NCBI GenBank assembly: GCA_007922195.1
Contig: ML681995.1
Span: 14,809,020 to 14,873,019 of the forward strand
Direction: 5' to 3'
DNA from: Podocnemis expansa
Taxonomy: Eukaryota > Chordata > Testudines > Podocnemididae
DNA length: 64,000 nucleotides
Shown here one piece after another: positions 33,431 through 46,912 of this stretch; the first letter of the stretch is position 1; every line of letters starts with the position of its first letter. The notes under the pieces were generated by a model. It ran no database searches. It was not told the origin of the DNA and saw only the letters and a list, made by a program, of their open reading frames with translations. The position numbers and the translations under genes were made by a program.

Positions 33431-35199
33431 TTTTTGCTAATTTCTTCTTCAATGGCCCCAAACTCAGCAGACTATCAAAGTAATAACAACTTCAAACATC
33501 TGTGTGCTAATAGGTATGAATTCCAGGTTAATAGGAGAAATGTGTAGGGCTGTGGTTTCTATGCTGACATCTTCCTTTCCCCTGCACAGACGTAATCAAC
33601 AGACGGACAGGAAGCAGAGCGTGTTATTTTAATTTTTTTTAAATCAAGTGCTGTCGTGGGGATCAAGCAGTTGTTTCACTAAACTTACCCAGTGGTGCCT
33701 GAGCGGCTGGCTTATCTATAGATACTGAAGTTCCTGGGAAGTGAGGCATCTAATGAAACTGGTGGTTTGGGGCTGACTAACACATGCTGTGGTTTGCAAA
33801 AGATATTCAAAGCTGCCACACAGTTACATGTGGCCTCAATCTTACATCCCTGACTGATGGTCAGAAATAAACTAATTTTTCATAACTGTTCCAAAGGATC
33901 TAAAAATACACATAATTACTAAATATAGGGCAACTTCATGTTTACCTGAAATACTGGACTTCAGAGAGAGTGGTTTCAGCAAAAAAACTAAATATTATTG
34001 GTTTGGCATTTATTTGTCCTTCATTGAGTATTTTAGAGAAGGTTCACAGTTGAGGAGTTGAGCAAATGATTGTCTTGGCTACTTCTTCAGGGTTTTTAAG
34101 CACATTTATATTCCTTTAAGATCATTCCCCATTAGTGGCATTATTTTTGAAGGGTCAGAGGGTTAGAAGTTTATAACTCATCTTGCCATTTTTTTAAAAA
34201 AAAGCTTTTGTGCTGAAAATATATATTTTTTTAAATTTCATGCAAGCAGCAATATTTTTATTTTTATAAATTAAACTAAAATCTCTTGGAGGGTTTTCCC
34301 CCCATATATATAAAACATGAGAATATGAAGCAAGTAGAAGAATTGTCTCATTTAGCTATCAAACATTCCTGTGAGAATCTCAGTAATAAATGGGGCTAAA
34401 CATTGCAAAATAAACCAAAAATTACATAACTATTTTCCCTTTTTTGGACAAATATTTTGAAAGTTTTCTTCTAGTTTGATAGCTGGTCAGGAGAAAAAAT
34501 CCTCGGAAAATGTTCATTTTTTTAAATCAAAATATGTGGATTCTTAATTTCTCACCAATTCTCCTGTAGTCTATAGAATTTTTTCTTCTTTTTGGATGGC
34601 TTTTCAAGTAATTTCATAAGCTCTGAAATGGTCTGAATTTAATTTAAGATTATTAAAGTGATCTTCAATGCACATTTAAAAAAAGACTAGTTATACAACT
34701 GGATGGTAACAGTAGAGAATAAATCATGGTAATCCATAATGGGCCTCACACAAAGCCCAGAGAAGTCAATGGAGAGACTCGCACTGACTTCAAATGTTAA
34801 AAATAAAGCTACTTAACATACAACACAGCATTCATGGTATTTGAGATACATCTACTATGGCAGCAGCTCCCCCTTGGAAAATGCTTAGAGGTGAAGCATA
34901 AGGTATTAGTAGACAACAGTGAGGTGTTTAATCTTGAAGGTGATTTTGCTGAGACTTGAGATGCTTTCCTAAATTGATCTCCTTTGCTGAACCATTTCCA
35001 TTAATCTTGTGGGCTTGCATCTATAAGGACTAGATTATAAACAGCTTTGGGGACGGGGGGGGGACTAAAGAGAGAGCCCAAGACTTTGTTAACTGTTTAG
35101 GCTCTGATTTAGCAAAGCTCTGTAAGCACATGCTTAAATGAAAAATCATTGACTTCAAGATAAACAAGTTCTGACCTGGAGAAGCTCACTACACTGGGT
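33431..35199. other. No gene recognised
   Basis: AT-rich unique DNA; a short gggg run is at 35052-35064. A fragment near 34740-34790 (cccagagaagtcaatgg ... cactgacttcaa) may be the old repeat also noted near 2150. Confidence 0.5.
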
Positions 35200-36826
35200 A
35201 GGGCAGATTGGAGAGAAGAAGAGAGGCCTTTGGTGACAGAAGGTCAGGTTAGGGACTACCTAAAGAAGCTAGATGTGCACAAGTCCATGGGGCTGGATGG
35301 CCTGCATCTGAGGGTGCTGAGGGAGTTGGCCTATGAGGTAGCCGTACTGCTGGCCATTATCTTTGAAAGCTCATGGCAAATGGGGGAAGTGCTGGAGGAC
35401 TGGAAATAAGCAAATATAGTGCCTATCTTCAAGAAAGGGAAAAGGGAAGATGCAGGGAATTACAGATCTGTCAGCCTTACCTCAATCCCTGGAAAAATCA
35501 TGGAGCAGATTCTCAAAGAATCTATCCTGAAACACTTAGAGGAAAATAGAGTAATCAGGAACAGTCAGCATGGATTCACCAAGGGTAAATTTTGCCTGAC
35601 CAACCTCATCACCTTCTATGATGAGATCACTGGATCTGTGGTTGCAGGAAGAGCTGTTGATGTGATATACCTCAACTTTAGCAAGGCTTTTGATATGGTT
35701 TCCCACAGTATTCTCATCAGCAAGTTAAGGAAGTATGGGTTGGATGTGTGGACTGTTAGGTAGATAGACAACTGGCTAGATCAACAGTTTCAGCGTGTAG
35801 GAATCAATGGCTCCATGTCTAGTTGGCAACTAGTAACAAGTGTGTGCCCCATGGGTCGGTCCTGGGGGCCAGTTCTGTTCAACATTTTCATTAATGATCT
35901 GGATGATGGGATTGATTGCACACTCAGTAAGTTTGCGGATGAGAGCAAGCTGGAGGGAATGGTAGACACGCTGGAAGGCAGGGAGAAGATTCAGGAAGAC
36001 CTTGACAAATTGGAGCAGTGGGCCAATAGAAATCTCATGAGGTTCAATAAGGACAAGTGCAAAGTCCTGCACTTGGGACGGAAAAACCCCATGCACTACT
36101 ACAGAATGGGGAGTGATCAGCTAAGTAGCAGCACCGTTGAAAAGCACCTGGGGGTCCTGGTTCATGGGAAGCTGGATATGAGTCGAAGTGTGCTCTTGCT
36201 GCCAAAAAGGCCAATGGCATACTGGGCTATATCAGAAGAAGCATTGCCAGCAGATTGAGGGATGTGATCATTCCTTTCTCTTCGGCACTGGTGAGGCCAC
36301 ATCTGCAATACTGTATCCAGTTTTGGGCTCCCCACTGCAAAAAGGATGTGGACAAATTAGAAAGAGTCCGGCAGAGGGCAACAAAAATGATCAAGTGGCT
36401 GGAGCCCAAGACTTATGAAGAAAGACTGAAGGAACTAGGCTTATTTAGCCTGCAGAAGAGAAGACTGAGGGGGGATTTGATAGCAACCTTCAACCACCTG
36501 AAGGGATGCTCCAAGGAGGATGGAGCTCAGCTGTTTCAGTAGTAAGAGAGGATAGAACAAGGAGCAATGGTTTCAAGTTGCAGCTGGGGATGTTGAGGCT
36601 GGATATTAGGAAAAACTTTCTTACTAGGAGAGTGGTAAAGGTTTGGAATGGGCTACCTAGGGAGGTGGTGGACTCTCCATCTTTGGAAATGTTTAAGGCC
36701 TGGATGGATAAAACTCTGGCTGGGATAATTTAGTGAGAGTGGTCCTGCTTTTTTTTGGCAGGGGGTTGGATTAGATGATCTCATGAGGTCCCTTCCGACC
36801 CTATGGGTCTATGATTTTATGAATGG
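35200..36826 (+). mobile_element. 5'-truncated CR1 LINE
   Basis: A sense CR1 begins in the RT domain around 35200 and ends at the tail ctcatgaggtcccttccgacc ... tatgattttatgaa near 36826. It has no internal insertion. It is clearly related to 30531-32689 over the whole coding part. Confidence 0.92.
35235..36735 (+). pseudogene. CR1 reverse transcriptase remnant
   Basis: Frames 35419-35763 and 35815-36258 are in the same phase, separated by TAG at 35761-35763. The first holds [20 protein letters not shown] and a motif A reading Tyr-Leu-Asn-Phe-Ser-Lys-Ala-Phe-Asp, with Asn (codon at 35674) where the catalytic Asp is expected. The second holds [12 protein letters not shown] and motif C Phe-Ala-Asp-Glu (Glu codon 35941-35943). 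Small indels around 35840-35875 disturb the conserved block before Gly-Pro-Val. The C-terminal part lies in other phases (36255-36542, 36506-36733) after frameshifts. An earlier TAA at 35407-35409 breaks the N-terminal side. Confidence 0.9.
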
Positions 36827-37779
36827 AACTTAATGGCAACCATCCATCTTGAGAGATAATGATGTAAGCTCCAAACCAGTTCAGCAACTGTGTGCTGTGC
36901 TACACCATCATAAAGGGTTAAAAAGTCCAGTTCTCTGGCAACAATCCTTGCCACAAATAGTACAGGTGGAAAACAGGGGACCAGAAGATGAAACCAGAGC
37001 CTACTTTTGGTTGAGGTCTGCTGCCTTTTCCTCTTTACTGTCCTATCTCTCTCATCCACCTCTCTTCAGCCCATTAGATTTCCTGGTGCAGTGCATCTCT
37101 CCAGTGTAGCCTGTTGCTAGATGCATCATTGTGGCTTGCTGTCTTGATATTGGAAGTTTTCAAGTACCTCCTGCAAACATCATTAAACCTAATTCTCGGT
37201 CCACCCAGTGGCCTTGAAGCATTCACAAGTTCTACATACAAGAGATCCTGGAATATGTTTATCATTCATTTAGTACACCTGACCATGCTGACTGGTAGTT
37301 GTCTGTGTTTGAGAATAGCAGTTAGACTTCATAATTTTATTTCCTCAAGTACTTCATTGTCAGAAATTTTTGGCTTCCCACTTAGAATATGGCAAATATT
37401 GCGGGTATGTAAGGTATTTAGCTATATTTCATGCCTACTATTGGTGGTCCAGGTGTCACTATTGTATGGCAGTATGCTCAAAATGCATGCCTGGTAGACT
37501 TGTAACTTGGTATTTATTGGCAGTTTCCTGTTATCCCACTTATGCTTGGTCAGTTGGCCAAATACAGTGGCTGCTTTTCTGCTGGTAGAATCAAGCTCCC
37601 CAATAAGTGATACCGTGAGCTACACAAAGCAGTTGATCCTAAATAGCTGAACATCTGCACAGCATCTAGCATGTTGCAATCTATTAAAACTTCCAATGTA
37701 ATCAACACTTGTTGGAATTCATTTACAAATTTGAGTCTGTCTCTTTAGGACTAAATAAGGGATGGATTTTTTTTCTCAT
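36827..37779. other. No gene recognised
   Basis: A 127-codon sense frame (37114-37497) overlaps others in different phases and has a hydrophobic composition. No start context, splice pattern or domain supports it as a gene. Confidence 0.45.
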
Positions 37780-38030
37780 TACAACAGGTGATTTGACCCC
37801 ATCTTCCTCTATATGCTTTTCCCCAATGTTTCAGTCTTAACAACTGTTTTGATTTGCTGTTACATTGTGACCTGATCCTATGACTCATACTCCCCTACAT
37901 TTATTTTCCTCCCTTTCTGTCAGTTCCCCCATCTTTAAAGCATCCGACGAAGTGGGATTTTCACCTGCGAAAGCTCATGTAATAAATTTGTTAGTCTTTA
38001 AAAGTGCCACAGGACTCCTTGTTTGTTTTC
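37780..38030 (+). mobile_element. PLE 3'-end copy, sense
   Basis: acaacaggtgatttgacccc, tgatttgctgttac, gtgacctgatcctatgactcatac, gacgaagtgggattttcacc and gtgccacaggactccttgttt follow the PLE 3' untranslated order. It ends at ttgtttgtttt without the final cacggctgcccc box. Confidence 0.85.
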
Positions 38031-39814
38031 CATCATATGCCATTATCTTTCTGTTCTCTGGATGGATCCAAAATTACCTGAAGCAAGGACAAATCTATTA
38101 AAATGTTACCAGAACTCTTCTTCACTATGTGCTAGTAGCACTTTGTTGGTGGTGAAAAGAAGTTCTCTCATGGCTGAACAATTCATTAAGGATGTCACTC
38201 ATTACAAATTAAGCCCCTTTGATTTTAATGACATATTTGTGCTCAAAGCCTGATCTTTTTTTAAATGTACTTGCTATTTGTCAGACAGAATTAATTATTT
38301 TTAGACTCTGAGTTGCTTACAACTTTTTCACTTGGCCTATTTGCTGTGTGTCTCCTATTGTTTGGATGGTCCCCAAAGTTAGTTAATGTTGAGGGGTATT
38401 GTGGTTCATTGGAGAGGGTCCTGTTCTGCGACTTTGGTTACCTGGCTTCTCTTTTTGGCTCTGGTGATAATTTGCTGTGTGACGTGGTGCATGTCCCCTC
38501 ACTTCTGTTTACCCTCACATTCTTTCTCTGTCTTGTTTATTTAGACAGTATATTCTTTAGGATCAACAACTGTCTCTTATTACATATTTATAGAATGCCC
38601 AGTATGACAGGGTCCTGATCTTGACTGAGACTTCTAGGTGCTATTGTAATTAAATCAGTGCTATCATTGCTTTCTGCCTAGATGACTAAAATGGACAAAT
38701 GCTGAATAGAATTCATCTGGTACAGATTTTTGAACAAATAATTCACATTGAAGTGTGTCTACCATTGGGGTTTTCTGATCATTCTCACAAATACCTCTTT
38801 GTTGTTCAAATACCTGTGTCTAACATGAGCCCCAAATCATAGCAAATCAATCTTGGTACTTTCATTTATTAAAAATCTTGGCTGATCAGGTTTATTTATT
38901 TTTCTCACTATTGGTTCTGTTCAGGACCATCTGAGCTCTGTATAGTCTCCTGTGAATCCTTCAAACTGAGGCAAGGTTCAACCTTAGTTCTGGCTGATGC
39001 AGAAATGAACAGACGTAGCCAAGAAAAAAATCAAATTAAGAGTTCCTAGGCACAGATGAATTGCGACTTAGGGCTGTAGAAATATTACTTGAATGAGAGA
39101 TTAGCTGTTAGGAATCCCAGGCTTGCTTTGTTTAATGTTTCCTTTATATTACTGCATATATCTGGAATTAGATTCTGGCCCTTGAAGCAGGATTTTAAAA
39201 CAAGTTTGTTGAATATCAAATCCCGTTCATCATGATGCATAAACGCGTGCTTTGAACACTTATCCCCAAAGCCTGAATCATTGTCTTTACCAGTTTATGT
39301 ATCAAATTAAAGTGTCACTGCCACTGATAGTGTGGGTTATGGTTCAGGCTCGGCTGGATTTTGCATACTAAATCTTGATTTACAGTGTTTAATTCTCTTT
39401 AAACCCAAAATAGTTTCAATATGTTTTTTTGTTGCAGAGTGGCAAGGAAAGAAACCAAAAGCATCATTTGGAGCACATTTTGGATCACTTTTTGGGTCAA
39501 TGTTTTGACAAAAGAATTGATTTACAAAAATTGCAGGCAGTTGTTGAAGTGAAGAGATTGGTTTTTCTATCCTTTGAAAGTTAATCTAAAGAACTTTTAA
39601 TGATATTTGTATCCTATTTGCACCATAAGATATTGATAATTTTGTCCTGTCTTTGGTGTTAAACATCTTTGTTGCAGTAATGACAGCCCAATAAATAGTA
39701 AGAGTGAGATAATATGACACAGGCCAACTGAATGTAATAGAAGTCAAGTCACATTATGTTTAAAAACAACAAAGAAAGGGAATATGAAATACTCTGTATT
39801 GCAGTTTTCTATGT
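38031..39814. other. No gene recognised
   Basis: Unique DNA. The short block at 38590-38650 (gaatgcccagtatgacagggtcctgatc...cttctaggtgctattgtaat) resembles an old dispersed repeat but I cannot name it. The 101-codon frame at 38313 is Phe/Leu-rich without a domain. Confidence 0.45.
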
Positions 39815-39970
39815 ACTTTTCCCCATTGTACAATAGAGAGCTCCCCAGTACTATCCCCATTTTCTTGACTGGGAAGCAAAGGAAGTGAACTTACTTGCCA
39901 AACTGGAAGTCTGTGATAGGACAAGAGACCTTCTGTCTCAAACCTGTGTCCATTCCTCCAGATCATGCCA
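39815..39970 (-). repeat. Possible MIR-like fossil
   Basis: ccccattttcttgactgggaagcaaagg, cttacttgccaaactgg and cttctgtctcaaacctgtg have the order of an antisense MIR, but it is diverged. Confidence 0.4.
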
Positions 39971-42764
39971 CTCACTGCCTCATGTCCCTTTCTTTGACCT
40001 TTGTGAATGCTATTCTCTTAAAGTGGGGTGCCAGTGAGATATAGAACAGAGAAACATCCTCCATCTAGAAGAAATTGCAACAGAAAACAAAACAGCTAAG
40101 ATATGTGTTACCTCCCTCTGAGTCTTCTACTCAACTATCACAGAGAAGTGCAGGTGTTCTGGTCAATGACAGCACAGGTCTTGTTGTCACCATGTTGCCA
40201 TGAAATGGTGAGTCCAGTAACATAGCAGCTTTTCCCACAAGATGGCTCTTGTCTCAGCATTAAGAGGGTTTCTTCCCTCTGTAGATCCCTCTTAATCCAG
40301 AGAAGGTCCCAATTTTACCAAACTCCAGCCTCCGCTATTTCAGAAGACACCATTCAAATGAACGGATACTCTTCAAACTGAAACCCCAGACTCCCCACCT
40401 CTTCCTAGCTATTTCCATTAAGCTTCCTACAGGAAGGAATAATCTACCACAGGGCTTTTTAAAGTAAAATGAACTAAAGGAAAATGTAGTAACAATATAA
40501 TATTATATCAGATTTGCTTTTTGCTACCTATGAAAGGCTCTTTCTCAATATGTACCATATTTCATGACTATAGAAAGCCTTTTATTCTTTTAAATTATGT
40601 ATTTTTAATGTAAATGTGCAGCAGCTTATAACCTTTACAAAAATATCCCGGATGAAGATGGCTGGCCAATGACTTCCTTTTTATGCCCAATGTCCTTCAA
40701 AAAGTCCTTCAAAATTTTAATAAAATTGGAAAACATTTAGATTTTCAGACCTAATCCCCCCCCCATCAAATCTGTATTAAAAAACCCCCCAAGTTTTAGG
40801 ATTTTGGATTTTCAAAATTCCATAACCTTTTTGATGAAAATGGATTTTTTAGGAGAAATGTCCACTTAATAAAAAAAAAATATTTTTTTCAATTTGGAAA
40901 AAAAGTTTCAAGCAAAAGGTATTTTACTAGCTTTGCTGATAGTTTTCCTTCAAAATATCTTGCCTCCTGCACTCAAAATCAAATGATATTCACCTCAGAG
41001 AAAGCCAGTAGTTGAGGAGGCTTTGCTTTGGTAAACTATTGTAATATCTTTCCTCTTGTTAATCAGCATTTCCTCTACTTTAAATCAAAGTCTGCTTTGA
41101 GTTCCAGAAGTGTAACTTCTAATGAGTTGTTGTTCCCATGTAACCAAGAACACTATTCAGCTTTTTGTTTTCAATCTTCTCAGCCCAGGGAACAGCATTG
41201 GCCGTGGGTTGCCTTGGTGTCTCTTTAATTTACTACTTACCAGCCAACCAACCTCAGATGAGATTACCAATAGTACACAAAGTCCTTTGTTGCAACCGAC
41301 TTGCGAATGGAGAATGGAGACTTCCAAAGATCTCCACAGATTTCTGAAGGAGATGAGAGCAATGAAAGCATCCATGCTGGTTGATTTTGGTCATAGCAAT
41401 TGGGGATCCCAATTTTTAAAATGAATATGGGCATTTTTAGTACCATATGGGACATCCTCATGCGTAGAGTGGAAGCAGTCATAGCACTTCATTCAGTTAG
41501 GGACTTCTTCCATCCACTTAACCAGGAAGGGGGTAAAAAGCTGACTTGTGATATTCCAGTGTTTGTTTAAAGTAGAATTTCTGATGGGAGAATATTCATT
41601 TTTGGTTTGTGAGGAAGTCCTGGTATGTGCCTTGTACTTGGCATTGCAAGTGGCCCTGTCTTTCATTAAACGAAGGACCGGTTCTTGAAGAAAAGCTTCA
41701 TTTTCCTTTTATGTGTTTTCAGTGGCCAGCTGCCATTGGATGGAACTTTGAGTTTTGCCATTTCAGAAGAAGCCTTGTGTAAATGGTTAAGAAGAGGTAG
41801 CAGCTACTATAACTGAATCCATCTGCTAGTGGTTACAATCAACATAAAAATGTCACAGGGAAACCCACATCTAGCCTGAAAGAGGCAATGCTTGCACTGA
41901 AATTCTGAGAACTGACAAGCCAGGAATACGCTCTTATTATACAATTGGTTTTATTAGAGCCTCAGGACTGTTTGAAATTAGACTATGCTGCTGTGGCCAA
42001 AGACACACACGCACTGAATGAGGATTGGTGAATATTCAAATCATAACTCTTCACTCTTACTCATGGCCTATTTCTTTTATTTATCATTCAGAGGAGTGAG
42101 GTTTTGTTTATGAGAACATTATGAAAGCAAAAGGACTGCACACATGAACAAAAGTGAAAATTAGAGGGAAAATCCCCCAGCAGAGTTGCTTCTGATAAAC
42201 AGTTTTTATTAGCTCATCGGCCCAGATGCCCCCTCCTTGGTTCATATCTTATTTTTTCAACCCATCATGTCCTTCCTGTGTTGTAGATTGTGTGTTCTCT
42301 GAGGCAGATTGTCTCACCATTATTTATTATTAATATAGTCACTCTTGTCCTAGCAGAATTGTGATTGAGGCCATATTGTGCTAGTAACCATACAAACACC
42401 TAGTTAGAAGCAAGTCATGTCCCAGAGGCCTTGCAGGCCATAGACTGGTCGACACGACAGAATCAGATTGGCTTAACTACATCACTCACAGCTGGGAAAA
42501 ATTTCCTGTCCTGTGCAATGTAATAAAGCTGACCTAATCCCTTCTGTAGATACTTCAATGGAAGTCCTTTGATGGAAGAACTCTTCTGTCATCTAGGTTA
42601 CCATCTCTTGGAGAGGTGGATGAATTGCAGAAGGAACACCTTGCTTTGCTATAGAAGAAAGTGTCTAACCTACAATGGCATAGCTCCAATGCAGTGGCTT
42701 TTACATTTTATTTTAAGCTACAGAATTAGACAATTATCATAGCGCACTCTTAGCTCAAAGCACT
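39971..42764. other. No gene recognised
   Basis: Unique AT-rich DNA. Four overlapping frames at 41028-41482 occupy both strands and share no domain, so none is annotated. Confidence 0.5.
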
Positions 42765-42938
42765 TCCTAAGAAAGGTCAATAGCATTTTTCCAGTTTTAC
42801 AGATGGAGAAACTGAGGCAGAAAGGGTCAATGTGCTTTGTGTAAGATCCTAGAAAAAGTCAGTGCCAATTCTGGAATGGATACCAGGTCTCCTAAATCCC
42901 AGTCCAGTGCTTTATTCATAGGGCTGCACTACCTCCAG
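42765..42938 (-). repeat. MIR/CORE-SINE-like fossil, antisense
   Basis: ccagttttacagatggagaaactgagg, then tgtgtaagatcctag, tctggaatggataccaggtctcc and cccagtccagtgctttattc is the full antisense MIR order. It is the best preserved MIR-like copy here. Confidence 0.82.
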
Positions 42939-43454
42939 TAAATTATTAAAATCTAAGGTTCACTATCTTCACCCTGCTATTACAGAAATCATATAATTTT
43001 ACAACCAGATTTTGTAGTTTTCTTGTGATTATTATTTTTGAATAATAAACCTTATGTGTATGTGTGTGTTTTCTTGTGGTTTAGTGTAATTAAAATCCTA
43101 ATGAAATTTAATGCTGCATTGCTTATGTAAAATTTGAATTTTGCGTGGGCTCTCTTTTCTAAGTGTGGTTTCTTTCAGCTTGGCAAATTTGCAAATGATG
43201 AGCATTCCAGGAATACTCATCTGGAAGTAAATAAAGGTATCTACTTTTTAAAAAATAATAAATGCAATAAATTGTACAGCATGAGATTACAGTTCTCTAA
43301 TTAATAAAATTACATTTTGCTTCCAGCATAGTTCAGTAAGAATATAAAATCCAAGGCAAAAGAGTTGTGAGAACTCATAATAATTATGATAAATTTAGCT
43401 GCAGAATTAAACACAGTCTTTTGCAGTTTTAAGTTAAGTGTACATATTATATTA

Positions 43455-43600
43455 GTGTCCAGCCAACAGAGGATGTATTTGGCAGTCAGGAAACGTGTTC
43501 TGTTCTCTACCACTGATCCAGTGTATGACCTTGGGCAAGTTACTTCACATCTCTGTGGCTCTGGGGTGCACATGCTTCACATTTTTCAAGCTTTTCTTGG
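43455..43600 (+). repeat. MIR-like fossil, sense
   Basis: ccagtgtatgaccttgggcaagttacttcacatctctgtggct is the MIR core in sense direction (tgtgaccttgggcaagtcac). An 86-codon frame through it is not a gene. Confidence 0.8.
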
Positions 43601-46368
43601 CAACCAGGATGGCAATAAATTACTTTTTTTTAAAAATGAAAGCTGAGATTCTTGTATACATCTTTGTCCCAGCAGCTGTGACTTTAAGATGAGCAACAAA
43701 TATTGCAAGACTTCTGATAAAATCACAAGCATTTACCTCATTGTGTCTCAAAATTCTGGTTCAGAGCAGGGCTCAGGAAACCCACTCACCTCTTTAATTC
43801 ACAAGCCTTAAAGGGACCACAGAAATTAGAGATGGACAAGACCACAGAGGATATTTTGGGCTTGAAGTAATATTTTTTAAAATTATTGGAAAATTTCATG
43901 TTGATTTCAATGGACTTTTGATGAGAATCTCTCTGTTCTTCCTGTATTCTAGGTCTACTTGAAACATTTCTAGTTAAGTGTTTCCCATTAGAAGATAAAG
44001 TTTTGTTAACATTTAATTTTTTATGTGGAAAAAGAAATATTTCATCTAAACTTTTCTTGAGAAAAATCTAAATGAAATATTTTTTTAAGTTGGATCAAGA
44101 ATAATGTCTGTATCTCCTGGTACTGCCATAGAATAGCATAGGATTTGTAGTTCTATTTCCATCACTCCCATGTTATCCCCTGTAAGCCATCCTCCTTGAC
44201 AGGACAAAATGTAGAGTTAGGAGCCTAACATTGTACACCAAGACTGAAAATTTTGACTGGTGCATTTACTTATTCATCATGATAGAGCTAAGCTTTCAGA
44301 TATTCATTTTTGATCACCTAACTAGACAAATGAATAGTAAACATTACCCAGGAGAAACAGATTCTGAAAAATAAATTGTTACTAGAGAGATAAAATATGG
44401 CATATAAAAGAAATGGATCTATTTTAACAAGTGGTTGAAGCTGGTTAAAAATGGGGACATTTATTTTTGCAAAAACAATTGGATGATTTTTTGAAAAAAA
44501 AAAATTCTCATCAGTTTGGAGGAAAAAAAAGAAGGCAAAAATCACCCAGACTTTGAGCTGGTATGTTTTTGCAAAGTTTTATACACCTACTTCAATACAA
44601 AGTGCTATGTTTAAGGATAAATAATACTTAACAAAATATCATCTAGGAGTTGTAAAGGACAGAGAGATCAAAGGAATTAATTAAGTTAAACAATCTTCTT
44701 GTTCTGAAGCAGAGCTCTTTAAAACAAACTGTGAGTCAATCAAGCCAGCTCACTGCTACAGGCAATGGCTCCAATCTCAGTACAGAATTTCTAATATGTA
44801 AATATACAAATACATTGCATGTTTGAGTACATTTGTAACTGAAGTGGGTGAGCTCCTTCAGCAGAAATTGAAAACATCCCAAGTACTAAGCCTAAAAAAT
44901 TTTCAGGTTTTGTGATTTCTCCTGACTTTTTTCTTATGAATGTCCAATGGTGGGTATGCCCAGTAACCTACAACAATCATTGCCATCTCACGGGTTCAAG
45001 TACGGTTGACTGCACTGGCTGGTGCATTCACATCTCACTTAAGTTTTTCTTTAGGTCAGAGATATATAGTGTGAACCCTGGCCCTATTGAGGTCAGTTGC
45101 AAAACTTCGATGACTTCAGTAAAGTTAAGGATTTCACTCATAATGTACAACTTCATGAGAAAATTTTAAAGCCATGACAACGAGATCCACACCCTCACAT
45201 TGAGAAGAGTATGTCTGTGCCAGCATGGTTTTCATACCTATGGTAGTGAAATACCATAATGTAATGTTGGGAAGATATTTTATAAATATAATACATTGCC
45301 AACTTCCCGAGACAGTTGATTCTCAGCAGAAAATTATCTGAGGAATGAGACATGTTCTTCTGCTGGGTAGGACAGCATTATGGTTAGGAGTCAGTGGGGA
45401 CCTGAAAATGGGGTCTGTGGATGGGATTTGATGAGTCATCATATTTGCGATATATTTTTCGTATTAGGGTACTACCTAGAAATCCGTGTGTTAGGCCCTA
45501 TACAAACACATAACAAAATTGTGGCCCCTCTCCTGAACTGCAGACAGTCCATACCTTAGATCTCTGGCTATGCCCCCTCTCTGTACCTCCTAAGCCACTT
45601 GTTGGGATGCTCTAGCTGTTTACAGTAACAGGAAATTGCTTTAATCTTCAGCAGCCTTCTTCCCTGATAAATTTAAAGATCACAGTGAGGGACACAAGCT
45701 GGAATAAACCCTCGGTTGAATTTTGCCCAATAAACTATGTATAGCTTTAAGATGTAGATATTTGCTTGTTTGGGGTTTTTATTCAAAGAAGATAAACTCA
45801 TCACTGATGAAGAAGTGTGCACATTTGTCCCACTTTCCTGGCATTGTAAACTAACTCAAATTACAGTTTAATCCCATCTGAAGCTATGACAGCATTTAAT
45901 TATGGTTCATTTGTATTGTTATGTTCCTTTTATTTTCCCAAACCCTAAAATTAAGATTGGTTAAGCTAAATCATTGAGGTTTTATTGAAAATCCCTTATT
46001 AGCCAGAACTGGTATTTCAACAGTGCAGCACTCTACTTTTCAGTTTAAGTCTGAAATCAGGTGTTCCTGAAAAACTGAGACGTGTATATGTGCTTTAACA
46101 TGCCTTTCTCACAGATTTGTCTTCAATTTTAGTTTTAAGCTTGGATTCTAGCTATTTGTCCCATTGAGACAAATTGATTGATTTTTAGGACTTTTCCAAA
46201 GTACTGAGGATTGTCCTTACTCTGCTCCCACTGAAGTCAAGTTAGATTGAACAAGACTGTAGAAGGCTGGTCCTTTTAAGAAGTAATCTGCTAATGAACT
46301 AAAGGGGACAACTGAGGCCAAGGCAGAATGCAGAGTCCTAGGACTTCTGTCCACAAAGATTTTTGTCA
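43601..46368. other. No gene recognised
   Basis: Unique AT-rich DNA. A MIR-related scrap may lie at 45478-45552 (gtgttaggccctatacaaacacataac ... cagacagtcc). Confidence 0.45.
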
Positions 46369-46376
46369 AATTCTAA

Positions 46377-46912
46377 CAGGGGCAATTCCAGAGGGCACCA
46401 GAATGTGGGGCATGTGACCCCGCACAAATGGGCGCGGTCTGGCGGCACATGGGCCTGATCCAGCTGCGCGTAGGCCTGATCCGGCCATGCATGGGGCACA
46501 ATCCGGCTTTGAGCCTCCTGAAAGGGGCTCAAAGCCAAACATGGTCCGTGCCACTTGTGGGAAGCAGCAAAAACAGTCCCCAAGTGGCGGAGACCATCCC
46601 TGCTGCTTGTGGGAAGCAGCAGCAACCGCCTCCTGCCTCAAGCTTGCTGCATGGGGCTTGAAGCCCGGGATGATCCATGTCACTTTTTACAAGTGGCAGG
46701 GATGGTCTCCGCCACTCGGGGACCATCCCTGCTGCTTCCAACAAATGGCAAGGACCTCTCTGGTCTTCAAATCCCCTCAGGAGGCTTGAAGCCCATGCAC
46801 AACAGAAGCCATACATGCTTTCCAGAAGTGGTCGGATCGGGCCACTTACAGCTAGCTGGGGCAGAAGATGCAGGGCCTGTGCCCTGCTGACCCCAAAGTA
46901 GCAACATCCCTG
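46377..46912. mobile_element. GC-rich hAT-type MITE next to a PLE
   Basis: Ends caggggcaattccagagggcac and ...gcaacatccctg are CAGGG-type inverted termini. The octamers aattctaa (46369-46376) and agttttaa (46913-46920) match at six positions. The interior contains repeated agtggcggagaccatccctgctgc blocks with an inverted copy at 46695-46735. Antisense and sense frames of up to 111 codons are compositional. Confidence 0.7.

Noticed and set aside
37114..37497. 127-codon hydrophobic frame as a membrane protein gene
   Set aside because: No domain, no conserved start context, overlapping frames in other phases, and no neighbouring exon-like pattern.
46338..46901. Cluster of frames of 74-111 codons, both strands
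   Set aside because: They belong to the GC-rich element at 46377-46912 with repeated blocks; no family signature.
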